From: Micromonospora sp. MW-13
GTDB lineage: Bacteria; Actinomycetota; Actinomycetes; Mycobacteriales; Micromonosporaceae
Direction: 5' to 3'
Assembly: GCF_003434305.1 (NCBI RefSeq)
Contig: NZ_QKKX01000001.1
Location: 1 to 64,000, forward strand
DNA length: 64,000 nt
Position 1 is the stretch's first letter. The number at the start of each line of letters is the position of its first letter. This document shows positions 7,931 to 16,433 of the stretch, piece after piece. The notes under the pieces were generated by a model. The model had not been told where the DNA came from, searched no databases, and saw only the letters and a list, made by a program, of their open reading frames with translations. A program made the translations under genes and the position numbers.

Positions 7931-7940
7931 AGGGTAGTTT
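7931..7940. promoter_or_regulatory. Overlapping divergent -10 elements
   Basis: The 25-bp gap between two divergent starts contains TAGTTT on the plus strand (7935-7940, 8 nt before ATG 7949) and TACCCT on the minus strand (7936-7931, 7 nt before ATG 7923). The two hexamers share the TA at 7935-7936. Confidence 0.6.
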
Positions 7941-7948
7941 CACCGTTC

Positions 7949-8404
7949 ATGAGCACGCTGAAGGACCGCCTGACCGCCGACATGCGCGCCGCCCTCAAGG
8001 GCCGCGACGAGCTGACCACCTCCACCCTGCGGATGGCGCTGGCCGCCGTCGGCACCGCGGAGGTCGCCGGCAAGGCCAAGCGCGAGCTCACCGACGACGA
8101 GGTGCTCGCGGTGCTGACCAAGGAGGCGAAGAAGCGGCGCGAGGCCGCCACCGCCTTCGCCGACGCCGGTCGCGCCGAGCAGGCCGCGAAGGAGACCGCC
8201 GAGGGCGAGGTGCTGGACCGCTACCTGCCCAGTCAGCTCGCCGACGACGAGCTGGCCGAGCTGGTCGCGGGGGCGCTCGCCGCCGGCGGGTTCAGCGGGA
8301 AGGCGCAGATGGGCCCGGCCATGAAGGCGGCCCAGACCGCGGTGGCGGGCCGGGCGGAGGGCGGCCGGGTGGCCGCGGAGGTGCGCCGACAGCTCGGCGT
8401 CTGA
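7949..8404 (+). CDS. GatB/YqeY domain protein
   Basis: 151 residues, full length for the YqeY family. The sequence starts MSTLKDRLTADMRAALKGRD and shows the family pattern TLRMALAAV, LTDDEVLAVLTKEAKKRREA and EVLDRYLPSQL, with a C-terminal helical domain (GPAMKAAQTAVAGRAEG) like the tail of GatB. YqeY is a cytoplasmic helical protein related to the tRNA-binding tail of amidotransferases; its role is unproven. The start is fixed by the 25-bp divergent gap and by a TAGTTT hexamer 8 nt upstream (leaderless). Confidence 0.92.
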   Translation: MSTLKDRLTADMRAALKGRDELTTSTLRMALAAVGTAEVAGKAKRELTDDEVLAVLTKEAKKRREAATAFADAGRAEQAAKETAEGEVLDRYLPSQLADDELAELVAGALAAGGFSGKAQMGPAMKAAQTAVAGRAEGGRVAAEVRRQLGV

Positions 8405-8461
8405 GCCTCCCGGGCCAGCCGGGGGTACGCCGACCGGCCTGAGCGCCCCCGCACACGCGAA

Positions 8462-8497
8462 ACGGGCGGGCACCCCGGAGTGGGTGTGCCCGCCCGT
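8462..8497. terminator. Bidirectional terminator between yqeY and the PBP gene
   Basis: Perfect 12-bp arms (ACGGGCGGGCAC and complement) with a 12-base loop between two convergent genes. Confidence 0.8.
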
Positions 8498-8528
8498 CGC
8501 GTCGTCACGCCGAGCCGGGTCCGGTCGG

Positions 8529-10964
8529 TCAGCCGGGGCGCCCCGGGCGGCCGTTGCCGGTGCCGTTGCCGGGCGGCCCGCCGGGGCCGCCGTTGGCCGG
8601 CGGGTTGCCGCTGCCGCCGCTGACCTCGATCGTCACCACGCCGCCCCTGATGGTGCGGCCGTTGGGGCTGGTGCCGGCGGCCTTGCCGGCCGCGCAGCTC
8701 GACGGCACCCGGCTGGAGGAGACCACCACGTCGAAGCCCGCGCCCTTGAGCCGGTCCTTCGCGGTCTCGATGTCCACGCACTTCACGTCGGGGATCGAGC
8801 GCTGGTCACCCTCCATGATCTTGCCGCTGGGCGGGGTGAACTCGATGCCCTTCTTGCCCTTCATGGCGTCGCGCAGCGTCTCGTACACCGGGGGGTTGAT
8901 GCCGGTCGAGACGTCGTGGCCCATCCTCTGGTTGGTCTGTGGCCAGTCCGGGTCGGCCTGTATGCCGGCGACCGCGTACTGCTTGGTCATCGCGACCAGG
9001 GAGGAGGTCTTCTCCGAGTCGGTGGTGCCGGACTTGCCGGCCACCGGCTTGCCGACGATGCCGCGCACGTTCGGGGCGGTCGCGCCGGCGCACTTGGAGG
9101 TCGACGAGCGGTCGCCGACCGGGCAGCGGGCCGCGTCCACGGCCGCCCGGGCGACCTCGGTGCTGATCCGCTGCTCGCAGCGCGGGTTGGCGATGTCCAG
9201 CTTCTTGCCGTCCGGGCCCTTGATCTCCTGCACCGGGATCGGCTCGCAGTAATTGCCGTCGGCGGCCAGGGTCGCGTACGCGTTGGCCAGGTCCAGCGGC
9301 GTGGTGGCCGAGACGCCCAGGGTGAACGCGCCCCACTGGTGCGCCGCCTCCTTGTTGGTGGCGAACCTGGCGTCCTCGGCCGAGCGGAACTGGATGCCCA
9401 GCTTCTGCGCCGCCTTGATCACGTTCTCCGAGCCGACCTGCTGCTGGAGCGGGACGAAGAAGGTGTTCACCGACCGGCCGAACGCGCTCCACATGTTGTG
9501 CACGCCGGCCATCGACTCCACGGAGTTCGTGGGGCAGTAGAAGTGCGTGCCCGGGCAGGCCGCGTTGCTGCTGCTGCTGATGATGTACTCCGACTTGAAC
9601 TGCTTCGGCGAGTTGATCGTGTAGCTGAGCGGGATGCCCTTCTCCAGCGCGGCGACGATCGTGAAGATCTTGAACGTCGAGCCGGCCTGGTACCCCTTGA
9701 TGTCGCCGCCGCCGGTGAGCAGCGGGTTCACCGTGTTGGGGTAGTTGCCCCGGATCTTCTTCTTGGCCTTCCTCGGGTCACTGTTGATCTTGTTCTGCGG
9801 CTTGTTCGGGTCGTCGATCTTGAAGTTCCGGTTCACCGAGAGCGCCCGGACCCGCCCGGTCCCCGGCTCGACCACCGCGACCATCCGGGCCGCCTTGCTG
9901 TTGACCCCGAGGCCCTTGCGGACCGCCTTGTCGGCGCCGTTCTGCGCCTGCGCGTCGAGGCTGGTGACGATGGTGTAGCCGCCGCTCTTGAGCCGCCGCT
10001 CCCGGTCGTACGAGGTCGAGCCGAACGTCTCCTGCTGCATCCACCAGCGGTAGAAGTAGTCGCAGAAGAAGCCCCACTCCTTCTTGTTGGTGGCGACGCA
10101 GCCGTTCGGGGTCTTCTTGTCCTTGACCACCATCTTGGTGGCCTTGGCCGCCTCGGCCTCCTCCTTGGTGATGGCGCCGATGTCGACCATGTTCCCGATG
10201 ACGTAGTCGCGCCGGGCGAGGGCCAGCGGGTACCCGGCCTTGGTGGTCGGGTCGTTGGTGGTCGGAGCCTTCACCATGCCGGCCAGCATGGCCGCCTCGT
10301 CGATCCTGAGCTTGCTCGGCGGCTTGCCGAAGTAGACCTGGCTGGCGGCGTAGATGCCGTACGCGCCGTTGCCGAAGGAGGCGAGGTTCAGGTAGCGGGT
10401 GAGGATCTCGTCCTTGGAGAACTCCTTTTCGACCGAGAGGGCCATCCGCATCTCGCGCAGCTTGCGGGCGCTGGTGTCCTCGGTCGCGGCGACCACGTCG
10501 GCCGGGTGGGTGGCCGAGTACGCGACGGCCAGCCGGACGTACTGCATGGTCAGCGTCGAGGCGCCCTGCTGCGAGTTGGCGCCGGACTGGTTGTTGACGA
10601 ACGCGCGGGCGATGCCGTTGAGGTCCACGCCGTTGTGCTTGTAGAAGTCGTGGTCCTCGGCGGCGATGATCGCCTTCTGCATGTACGGCGAGATGTCGGC
10701 GAGCTTCGCGTCGCGCCGGTTCTCGTCGTACATGGTCGCCAGCGGTGTCTTGGCGTCGGAGGCGAGCAGGTAGCTGATCTGCGGCGCTCGGGGCGCCGTC
10801 AGCTCGTTGGGCAGGGCTCCGAAGGTCTCCGCGCCGGCCTTGGCGGCCAGCCCGGACATCGCCACCGCGGGGAAGGCCGCCGCCGCGACCACCACGCCGG
10901 CCAGTAGGCCACAGATGAGTAGCGATGCGGCGTTGGTCAGCACATTGTGGTCACGTTTCCGCAT
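8529..10964 (-). CDS. Bifunctional class A penicillin-binding protein with PASTA domain (PonA2-like)
   Basis: 811 residues from ATG 10964, preceded by GAGG 8 nt upstream. Order: short cytoplasmic tail, one membrane helix (about 10-35), transglycosylase domain with AAEDHDFYKHNGVD (catalytic Glu near residue 100), transpeptidase with GSTFKIF (SxxK near residue 428), SSSSNAAC region and GKSGTT (KTG box near 645), then a PASTA repeat (DVKCVDIETAKDRLKGAGF) and a Gly/Pro/Asn-rich tail. It polymerises and cross-links peptidoglycan outside the membrane. The neighbours (whiB4-type gene and metallophosphoesterase) match M. tuberculosis ponA2 order. The low-complexity tail is unlike mycobacterial PonA2. 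Confidence 0.93.
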   Translation of the reverse strand: MRKRDHNVLTNAASLLICGLLAGVVVAAAAFPAVAMSGLAAKAGAETFGALPNELTAPRAPQISYLLASDAKTPLATMYDENRRDAKLADISPYMQKAIIAAEDHDFYKHNGVDLNGIARAFVNNQSGANSQQGASTLTMQYVRLAVAYSATHPADVVAATEDTSARKLREMRMALSVEKEFSKDEILTRYLNLASFGNGAYGIYAASQVYFGKPPSKLRIDEAAMLAGMVKAPTTNDPTTKAGYPLALARRDYVIGNMVDIGAITKEEAEAAKATKMVVKDKKTPNGCVATNKKEWGFFCDYFYRWWMQQETFGSTSYDRERRLKSGGYTIVTSLDAQAQNGADKAVRKGLGVNSKAARMVAVVEPGTGRVRALSVNRNFKIDDPNKPQNKINSDPRKAKKKIRGNYPNTVNPLLTGGGDIKGYQAGSTFKIFTIVAALEKGIPLSYTINSPKQFKSEYIISSSSNAACPGTHFYCPTNSVESMAGVHNMWSAFGRSVNTFFVPLQQQVGSENVIKAAQKLGIQFRSAEDARFATNKEAAHQWGAFTLGVSATTPLDLANAYATLAADGNYCEPIPVQEIKGPDGKKLDIANPRCEQRISTEVARAAVDAARCPVGDRSSTSKCAGATAPNVRGIVGKPVAGKSGTTDSEKTSSLVAMTKQYAVAGIQADPDWPQTNQRMGHDVSTGINPPVYETLRDAMKGKKGIEFTPPSGKIMEGDQRSIPDVKCVDIETAKDRLKGAGFDVVVSSSRVPSSCAAGKAAGTSPNGRTIRGGVVTIEVSGGSGNPPANGGPGGPPGNGTGNGRPGRPG

Positions 10965-11364
10965 CCAGGTCACCTCGACAGGGTACGCGAGTAGGGAATG
11001 AGGGGCGCTGGGGCGTCTTTCTCCCATTTCCTGCGCGCGCCGACCTCGTTGTGCTAAACGCACGAACCCTGGTGCGAGGTTGCGTGGATCCGGCGACGAG
11101 TCTTCACCGATCGGAGGAGCGGCGCGGCGTTTTCACCTACTCCGGCCGGGTAGACGGGGGCCGAAGGCCCGGGAAGCCGGGAGTGTCCGTAATGATGGAT
11201 TTTGCCGACAACGTTGCGTAATCAGTCGACTACAGAGCATGATGGTGGCGGTGACCGAGCCACACGTCGTCCGTGCCGCCCTGGGGAGGCCGGGCGGACG
11301 ACAGGGGGGATTCGACGGCTGGTCGCGCGACGTCGGTAGGTACTGCAAGGGGGGACGTGTACAC
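10965..11364. promoter_or_regulatory. Divergent intergenic region with long leader of the WhiB gene
   Basis: 400 bp without a gene between the PBP and WhiB starts. A stem with 8-bp arms GTCGTCCG/CGGACGAC (11266-11302) encloses a further GC-rich stem in the presumed WhiB leader, 62 bp before its start. A long untranslated leader is in keeping with the heavily regulated wblA of Streptomyces, but promoters were not located with confidence. Confidence 0.4.
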
Positions 11365-11682
11365 ATGGGCATGATCACTGACTGGCCGTCACTGGCGGCG
11401 TGTCAGAACGGGGACCCGGACGCGCTGTTCGTACAGGGCGCTGAACAGAACGTGGCGAAGCGGATCTGCCGGAGCTGCCCAGTTCGGTACGAGTGCCTGG
11501 CCGACGCGCTCGACAACCGGATCGAGTTCGGGGTGTGGGGTGGCATGACCGAGCGGGAACGCCGGGCTCTGCTGCGCCGGCACCCCCAGGTCGCGAGCTG
11601 GCGGAAGATGTTCGAGGCGGCCATGAAGAAGAACGCCAAGGAGAAGTCCGGCAAGGACAAGGTCCTGGTCACGGCTGGCTGA
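11365..11682 (+). CDS. wblA: WhiB-family iron-sulfur regulator (WblA/WhiB4 type)
   Basis: 105 residues from ATG 11365, behind an AAGGGGGGAC ribosome binding site. Four cluster-binding Cys are present at about residues 13, 34, 37 and 43 (AAC, then ICRSCPVRYEC), followed by the family turn GVWGGMTERERR and a basic C-terminus (KKNAKEKSGKDK) suited to DNA binding. WhiB proteins bind a 4Fe-4S cluster and act with the sigma factor. The orthology call to WhiB4 (M. tuberculosis) and WblA (Streptomyces development and antibiotic control) comes from its place between ponA2-like and paired ArsA genes. Expected roles are redox sensing and developmental control. Confidence 0.9.
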   Translation: MGMITDWPSLAACQNGDPDALFVQGAEQNVAKRICRSCPVRYECLADALDNRIEFGVWGGMTERERRALLRRHPQVASWRKMFEAAMKKNAKEKSGKDKVLVTAG

Positions 11683-11688
11683 CGCCGG

Positions 11689-12837
11689 TCACGGCCGGCT
11701 GATCGCCGCGCCGATCGTCCGCAGCCCGTCGACGTCGTGCACGTCGGCGGGCTGCGCCGTCACCGACACCGCCGGCACCTGCGGGAACGCCTCGGTGAAC
11801 CGGGCCGCCACCTGCTGCTCGCGGTGCGCCTGCTGGGCCAGCGCGGCGTGGGCCCGCAACACGTCGACCGTGCCATCGTGCCCGCCGGCCTCGGCCAGCC
11901 GGTCGGCGGCGGCCAGGCTGGTCGCCGCGTCCAGGGAATCGACCGCTGGCCGGTGCACCCGGTTGAGCACCAGGCCGGCCAGCGGCATCCGCTCCTCGCC
12001 CAGCCGCCCGGCGAAGTACGCCGCCTCCCGGACCGCGTCCGGCTCCGGGGCCGCGACCAGCAGGAACGCCGTCTCCCGCGCCTGCAGGATCCGGTACGTC
12101 TGCTCGGCCCGCTGCCGGAAGCCGCCGAACATCGAGTCCAGCGCGGCCACGAAGCCGGACAGGTCGGTGAGCAGTTGGGCGCCGAGCACCTTCTGCACCA
12201 CCTTCGAGAACATCCCGAAACTCGCGGTGACGAGGCTGAACATGCTCCGGCCCCCGCTGCGCGCCGGTGCCAGCAGCAGCCGCAGCATCCGGCCGTCGAG
12301 GAAGCGGGACAGCCGGGCCGGCGCGTCCAGGAAGTCCAACGCCGAGCGGGACGGCGGGGTGTCCACCACGATCAGGTCCCACTCGCCCCGGGCGTGCAGC
12401 TGGCCGAGCTTCTCCATCGCCATGTACTCCTGGGTGCCGGCGAAGGTGGAGCTCATGGCCTGGTAGAAGGGATTGGCGAAGATCTCCGCCGCCTTCGCCG
12501 GGTCGGTGTGCTGGAGCACCACGTCGTCGAAGGTCCGCTTCATGTCGAGCATCATGGCGTGCAGCTCGCCCCCGCTGGCCTCGACGTCGATGCCCTTGAC
12601 CTGGCGGGGGGTGTTGTCCAGTTCGGTCAGGCCGAGCGACTGGGCCAGCCGGCGGGCCGGGTCGATGGTGAGCACCACCGTACGCCGGCCGTGCTGCTCG
12701 GCGGCCCGCAGCGCGAGCGCGGCGGCGGTGGTCGTCTTGCCCACCCCGCCCGCCCCGCAGCACACCACGATCCGCACGCCCGGGTCGGCGAGGATCTGGT
12801 CGACGTCCAGCTGCGGCGCCGCGTCTTCGGAAGGCAC
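11689..12837 (-). CDS. ArsA-family ATPase, second of a pair (Rv3680-like)
   Basis: 382 residues from GTG 12837 (an in-frame TTG sits one codon upstream). P-loop CGAGGVGKTTTAAALA near residue 30, switch VLTIDPARRLAQSLGL near 55, and a VVDTPPSRSALDFLD block match ArsA/GET3-type ATPases. A single ATPase unit is present, so the enzyme probably works as a dimer or with the adjacent paralogue. The M. tuberculosis pair Rv3679-Rv3680 (BagA/BagB, as I recall) forms a soluble ATPase complex not linked to arsenic. A TACGCT hexamer 6 nt upstream suggests an own leaderless promoter within the pair. Confidence 0.88.
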   Translation of the reverse strand: MPSEDAAPQLDVDQILADPGVRIVVCCGAGGVGKTTTAAALALRAAEQHGRRTVVLTIDPARRLAQSLGLTELDNTPRQVKGIDVEASGGELHAMMLDMKRTFDDVVLQHTDPAKAAEIFANPFYQAMSSTFAGTQEYMAMEKLGQLHARGEWDLIVVDTPPSRSALDFLDAPARLSRFLDGRMLRLLLAPARSGGRSMFSLVTASFGMFSKVVQKVLGAQLLTDLSGFVAALDSMFGGFRQRAEQTYRILQARETAFLLVAAPEPDAVREAAYFAGRLGEERMPLAGLVLNRVHRPAVDSLDAATSLAAADRLAEAGGHDGTVDVLRAHAALAQQAHREQQVAARFTEAFPQVPAVSVTAQPADVHDVDGLRTIGAAISRP

Positions 12838-12843
12838 CAATCG

Positions 12844-12849
12844 AGCGTA
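12844..12849 (-). promoter_or_regulatory. Leaderless -10 of the second ArsA gene
   Basis: TACGCT on the minus strand, 6 nt before GTG 12837. Confidence 0.5.
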
Positions 12850-12893
12850 TCGGGCTTCGGGGAATCTCCGCGCCGTGCCGGCTCCAGTGTGAG

Positions 12894-13871
12894 TCAATCC
12901 GCCCGGATGAGCGCCCGGGCCAGCGTCTCCAGGCCCGCCCGGTCCACCCCGTCGGGCAGCAGCGGCAGCTCGGTCAGGGGGAGCCCCAGCTCGACCAGGT
13001 CGGCCCGGAGCGAGTCCTCCAGCTCCCGGCGGATCAGCTGGTCGCGCGCCTCGCCGGCGAGCCCGGCGACGGTGTCCCGGTCGGCCGGCAGCCCGGCGGC
13101 GACCAGTCCACGCCTCAGCTCCGCCGCGCTCACCGCCCGGCCGGCGGGCAGCGGCGGCCGGGCCGCGTTGACGACCACCCGGCCCACCGGGAAGCCGAGC
13201 TGGGTCAGCTCGGCGATCGCGTCGACGGTCTCCTGGACCGGCATCTCCTCCAGCAGCGTCACCACGTGCACCGCGGTCATCGGGGAGCGCAGCAGCGCGG
13301 CGACCCCCTCGCTCTGGCTCTTGATCGGGCCCACCTTGGCCAGCCGGGCCGTCTCCGCCGTCACGTTGAGGAACCGGCCGATCCGCCCGGTCGGCGGCGC
13401 GTCCAGCACCACCGCGTCGTACGCCCGGCGCTGCCCGACGGTGCGGGTGGTGGCCTCCTTGACCTTGCCGGTCAGCAGCACGTCCCGCAGCCCGGGGGCG
13501 ATGGTGGTGGCGAAGTCGATGGCGCCGAACCTGCGCAGCGCCCGGCCGGCGGCGCCGAGCTTGTAGAACATGTCGAGGTACTCCAGCAGGGCCTCCTCGG
13601 CGTCCACCGCCAGGGCCCGCACCTCGCCGCCGCCGGGGGCGTCGGTCAGGTGCCGCTCGGAGTACGGCAGCGGGTCGGTGTCGAAGAGCTGGGCGATGCC
13701 CTGCCGCCCCTCGACCTCCACCAGCAGGGTGCGCCGGCCGCCGGTGGCCAGCGCCAGGGCCAGCGCCGCCGCCACGCTGGTCTTGCCGGTGCCGCCCTTG
13801 CCGGTCACCACGTGGAGGCGGGCCGGCCACTCGGTACCGGCCGGGTCGGCCGGCCGCTCAGCTGCTCGCAC
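12894..13871 (-). CDS. ArsA-family ATPase, first of a pair (Rv3679-like)
   Basis: 325 residues from GTG 13871. It has the P-loop VTGKGGTGKTSVAAALA (about residue 22) with the signature Lys of deviant Walker A proteins, then LLVEVEGRQGIAQLF and VVLDAPPTGRIGRFL. It differs from its neighbour in lacking the switch I DPA motif, which suggests the two subunits do different jobs in a hetero-complex. The pair is separated by 56 bp. A TAGGCT hexamer 6 nt before the start indicates leaderless transcription. The protein is cytoplasmic. Confidence 0.88.
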   Translation of the reverse strand: MRAAERPADPAGTEWPARLHVVTGKGGTGKTSVAAALALALATGGRRTLLVEVEGRQGIAQLFDTDPLPYSERHLTDAPGGGEVRALAVDAEEALLEYLDMFYKLGAAGRALRRFGAIDFATTIAPGLRDVLLTGKVKEATTRTVGQRRAYDAVVLDAPPTGRIGRFLNVTAETARLAKVGPIKSQSEGVAALLRSPMTAVHVVTLLEEMPVQETVDAIAELTQLGFPVGRVVVNAARPPLPAGRAVSAAELRRGLVAAGLPADRDTVAGLAGEARDQLIRRELEDSLRADLVELGLPLTELPLLPDGVDRAGLETLARALIRAD

Positions 13872-13877
13872 CCGTCG

Positions 13878-13883
13878 AGCCTA
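13878..13883 (-). promoter_or_regulatory. Leaderless -10 of the first ArsA gene
   Basis: TAGGCT on the minus strand, 6 nt before GTG 13871. Confidence 0.55.
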
Positions 13884-13948
13884 TCCACCCGGCCGCGGAC
13901 GCGACGGCGGCCGGCCCGGGTGGTCCCTGGTCGGCCGCCGTCGGGCGG

Positions 13949-14809
13949 TCAGGCGATCTCGCAGACCCACCAGCCGGTCTTCCGCACGACCGTGAAGCGG
14001 AGGTCCTGGTCGGCGACCTTCTCGTCGGACGTGGTCATGGTCACCTTGGCGCTGACCGTGGCCCGGTCGCCGGTCTGGTTGTCCACCTTCGGGCTGGGCC
14101 AGGAGAACCGGGGGCTCTTGTACTGCTCGGCGTACCCGCGCACCTCCGTCACCTTCGCGGCGATCTTCTTGTCGTCCCGCGACGCGGCGCAGACGTGGCC
14201 GGCGGCCTTCTTCGCGTCCTGTTCCTGGTAGACCGCGGTGAGGAAGGCGGCGACCGCCTCGGCCGGCTCCTTCGCACCCTCGCCGCTCTCGACGTTGCGC
14301 AGGGTGAGGAACGCGGCTGCCCCACCGCCGCCGCACAGCAGCAGCGCCAGGGCGGCCACGATCGAGGCGATCAGCACGCCGCGCCGCTTCTTCGGGGCGA
14401 CCGGGGCGGGGTACGGCGGGTAGCCCGGCGGAGGCGGGAACGCGCCCGCCACGGGGTTCACCGGGCCGCCGGGCGCGGCGGGCTGGGCCGGGCCGCCGAA
14501 CGGGCCCGGACCGGCCGGCGGCCCGAACGGGCCGGGTGCCGGCGCGCCGGGCGGGCCGGGGGTGGCACCGAACGGGCCGGGTGCCGGCGCGCCGGGCGGA
14601 GCGGGGGTGGCACCGAACGGGCCGGGTGTCGGCGCGCCGGGCGGGGCGGCGTTGGTGGGCGGGCCGGGGTCGACGCCGGGCGGGGTCGGTGCGGCTGGGC
14701 CGCCGGCTGGGGCCGGGGAGGCCGGGCCGCCGGCCGGGTCGGGGATACGGTCGCCGGAGGGCGGACCGCTGGGCGTACCGGTGGCGCCGCCGTCGGGCGG
14801 TTGGGTCAT
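13949..14809 (-). CDS. Pro/Gly-rich membrane protein with extracytoplasmic domain
   Basis: 286 residues from ATG 14809. The first ~140 residues are Pro-, Gly- and Ala-rich and include three 15-residue repeats of the type GPFGATPxPPGAPxP. A basic stop (KKRRG) precedes one membrane helix (VLIASIVAALALLLCGGGG, about 145-165). The outer part of about 120 residues has two Cys (HVCAAS and WWVCEIA), probably disulfide-bonded, in an alpha/beta fold that resembles small lumazine-binding/DUF4878-like domains (weak). Pro-rich cytoplasmic tails of this kind are common in actinobacterial membrane proteins. Function unknown. Confidence 0.75.
   Translation of the reverse strand: MTQPPDGGATGTPSGPPSGDRIPDPAGGPASPAPAGGPAAPTPPGVDPGPPTNAAPPGAPTPGPFGATPAPPGAPAPGPFGATPGPPGAPAPGPFGPPAGPGPFGGPAQPAAPGGPVNPVAGAFPPPPGYPPYPAPVAPKKRRGVLIASIVAALALLLCGGGGAAAFLTLRNVESGEGAKEPAEAVAAFLTAVYQEQDAKKAAGHVCAASRDDKKIAAKVTEVRGYAEQYKSPRFSWPSPKVDNQTGDRATVSAKVTMTTSDEKVADQDLRFTVVRKTGWWVCEIA
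14527..14660. repeat. 45-bp tandem repeat inside the Pro-rich gene
   Basis: Three near-identical 45-bp units in phase with the reading frame (15 codons each), ending in a degenerate copy. They encode the GPFGATP/PPGAP repeats. Confidence 0.8.
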
Positions 14810-15158
14810 GTCGATCCCCCGGGGTGCGGCCCGTCGTCGTCGCGCGGACGCGAGGGCTGGTCGAACGAAGGTGGACGGTCCATGCGCGTCCGTCCGACGG
14901 AAGGGTAGCGGTGAACGGCCCTCCGGGTGGGTCCCCGGGCCGGACGCCGCGATGCGGCGATCATGGAGCGTCGATCGCCGCCATCCGGTACCGGACCCGC
15001 AATCTGTCGCATATGTGACTTGAGGTGATCGGGCATGCGCGCCCCGTTGTCCCTGTCGGGAATCGGTCCTACGTTCGTGCCGGCGCGGGGGACGGATCGG
15101 CGGATGGTCCGGGCCACATGGTGACGACTTGATCAGGTGCGAGGCCCGGAGGCAGTGC

Positions 15159-15644
15159 ATGCGCGACACCGACAACATCTCCCGAGCCCAGTTCCCGCCC
15201 AGCGGAAGTGCCCGGCGGGTCGGGCCCGGCCCTGCGGGCGAGGAGGGGCCGGTCACCGGCCTGCCGTTCAACGAGCGGTCCTACCGGCGGCTCACCGACC
15301 CGGGGGAGATGCTGCGGACCCTGAGCCGCCCGGCCGAACGCTCCCGGGACGAGGAGGAGACCGGGTACGTCATCCACCTGCCGATCCGGGTGGCCGACCT
15401 GGCGGCGGCGGCGGCGCTGGCCGGCAAGGTGGCGATCTCGCTGGGCTTCCTGCCCGAGCTGGACGCCGGCGAGACCACCGTCTCCACCGCCGACGACCAG
15501 AACAACCGGCACCGGGTCTTCTGCGACCTCCTGCTGCCCGACCGGTCCCGCTGCCCCCAGCGGTACGACCACGAGGGGCCCTGTGGTGAGCCGCCGACCG
15601 CCCCGGAGCAGCGTCCCGCGCCGCCCGACGGCGCCGGATCGTAG
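15159..15644 (+). CDS. Hypothetical cytoplasmic protein, Micromonosporaceae type
   Basis: 161 residues from ATG 15159, chosen for the GGAGG at 15148-15152; an in-frame TTG lies at 15129. The N-terminal 40 residues are low complexity. A central helical segment (VADLAAAAALAGKVAISLGFLPELD) resembles a small ligand or protein interaction domain, followed by VFCDLLLPDRSRCPQRYDHEGPC with three Cys and a His that could bind metal. I do not recognise the family. It precedes the DUF4177-RidA gene pair on the same strand and may share a transcript. Confidence 0.65.
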   Translation: MRDTDNISRAQFPPSGSARRVGPGPAGEEGPVTGLPFNERSYRRLTDPGEMLRTLSRPAERSRDEEETGYVIHLPIRVADLAAAAALAGKVAISLGFLPELDAGETTVSTADDQNNRHRVFCDLLLPDRSRCPQRYDHEGPCGEPPTAPEQRPAPPDGAGS

Positions 15645-15688
15645 GCTGTGGGCGGAAACGTCACCGCCTCCTAGGGAGCCCTGCGCCG

Positions 15689-15844
15689 ATGCAGAAGTGG
15701 GAATACGCGACCGTGCCGCTGCTGGTCCACGCGACCAAGCAGATCCTCGACAACTGGGGTGAGGACGGTTGGGAACTCGTGTCCGTGGTCCCGGGCCCCA
15801 ACCCGGAGCAGCTCGTCGCGTACCTCAAGCGACCGAAGGCGTGA
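15689..15844 (+). CDS. DUF4177 small protein (Rv3678A-like)
   Basis: 51 residues starting MQKWEYATVPLLVHATKQIL and ending QLVAYLKRPKA. The family signature W-x-Y near the start and DGWELVSVVPGP in the middle is complete. The last codon and stop overlap the next gene's GTG (GTGA), so it is coupled to the RidA gene. A TAGGCT hexamer lies 38 nt upstream with GGGAGCC near the start. Conserved in actinobacteria between the ArsA pair and ridA; the molecular function is unknown. Confidence 0.9.
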   Translation: MQKWEYATVPLLVHATKQILDNWGEDGWELVSVVPGPNPEQLVAYLKRPKA

Positions 15845-16311
15845 GCGACGTGAGCAACGGACCGCACGCGAAGCTCGCCGAGCTCGGGCTGGAGCTGCCC
15901 GAGGTGGTGCCCCCGGTGGCCAGCTACGTGCCGGCCGTCCAGTCCGGGCAGCACGTCTACGTCTCGGGGCAGCTTCCCATGGCACAGGGCAAGCTGCTGG
16001 CCACCGGGAAGGTTGGCGCCGGCGTCTCCGCCGAACAGGCCAAGGACCTGGCGCAGCGGTGCGCCCTGAACGCCCTCGCGGCCGTCGACGCGCTGGTCGG
16101 CCTGGAGAACGTCGTCAAGATCGTCAAGGTGGCCGGCTTCGTCGCGAGCGCCCCGGGCTTCACCGGCCAGCCGGGCGTGGTCAACGGCGCGTCGGACCTG
16201 TTCGGCGCGGTCTTCGGTGAGGCCGGCCGGCACGCCCGCTCCGCCGTGGGCGTCGCCGAGCTTCCCCTCGACGCCCCCGTCGAGGTCGAACTGATCGTCG
16301 AGGTCGCCTGA
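15841..16311 (+). CDS. RidA-family protein (enamine/imine deaminase-like)
   Basis: 156 residues from GTG 15841, overlapping the DUF4177 stop; GTG 15850 is an alternative. The YjgF/RidA pattern is visible: SYVPAVQSGQHVYVSGQLPM, ALNALAAVDALVGLENVVKIVKVAGFVAS, and a C-terminal RSAVGVAELPLDAPVEVELI. Canonical RidA enzymes have an Arg in the RxAVxVxxLP segment; here HARSAVGVAELP keeps it. RidA trimers hydrolyse reactive enamines from PLP enzymes; this long-form actinobacterial subgroup is not well characterised. Synteny is with M. tuberculosis Rv3678c. Confidence 0.88.
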   Translation: MSDVSNGPHAKLAELGLELPEVVPPVASYVPAVQSGQHVYVSGQLPMAQGKLLATGKVGAGVSAEQAKDLAQRCALNALAAVDALVGLENVVKIVKVAGFVASAPGFTGQPGVVNGASDLFGAVFGEAGRHARSAVGVAELPLDAPVEVELIVEVA

Positions 16312-16328
16312 TCCTCCGCCGCTCCCCA

Positions 16329-16398
16329 CGATCATGCACTCGGGGCCCGGGTCAAAGCCGTGAACGGGCACAAATCCCGGGCCGTAGGTGCAAGATCG
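16329..16398. repeat. Long imperfect inverted repeat between ridA and MBL gene
   Basis: Outer CGATC/GATCG, then GCAC/GTGC, then GGCCCGGG (16344-16351) with CCCGGGCC (16376-16383) and a 24-base loop. It may end ridA transcription or be a dispersed intergenic repeat. Confidence 0.5.
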
Positions 16399-16420
16399 CG
16401 GGGAGGGGCGGGCGGGGTCG

Positions 16421-16426
16421 TACGAT
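16421..16426 (+). promoter_or_regulatory. Leaderless -10 of the MBL hydrolase gene
   Basis: TACGAT 7 nt before ATG 16434. Confidence 0.55.
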
Positions 16427-16433
16427 CGCTGGC

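Noticed and set aside
8484..10907. 807-codon open frame opposite the PBP gene
   Set aside because: Composition is the Arg/Gly/Val/His-rich shadow expected of a high-GC gene read on the other strand; the minus-strand frame has complete PBP motifs.
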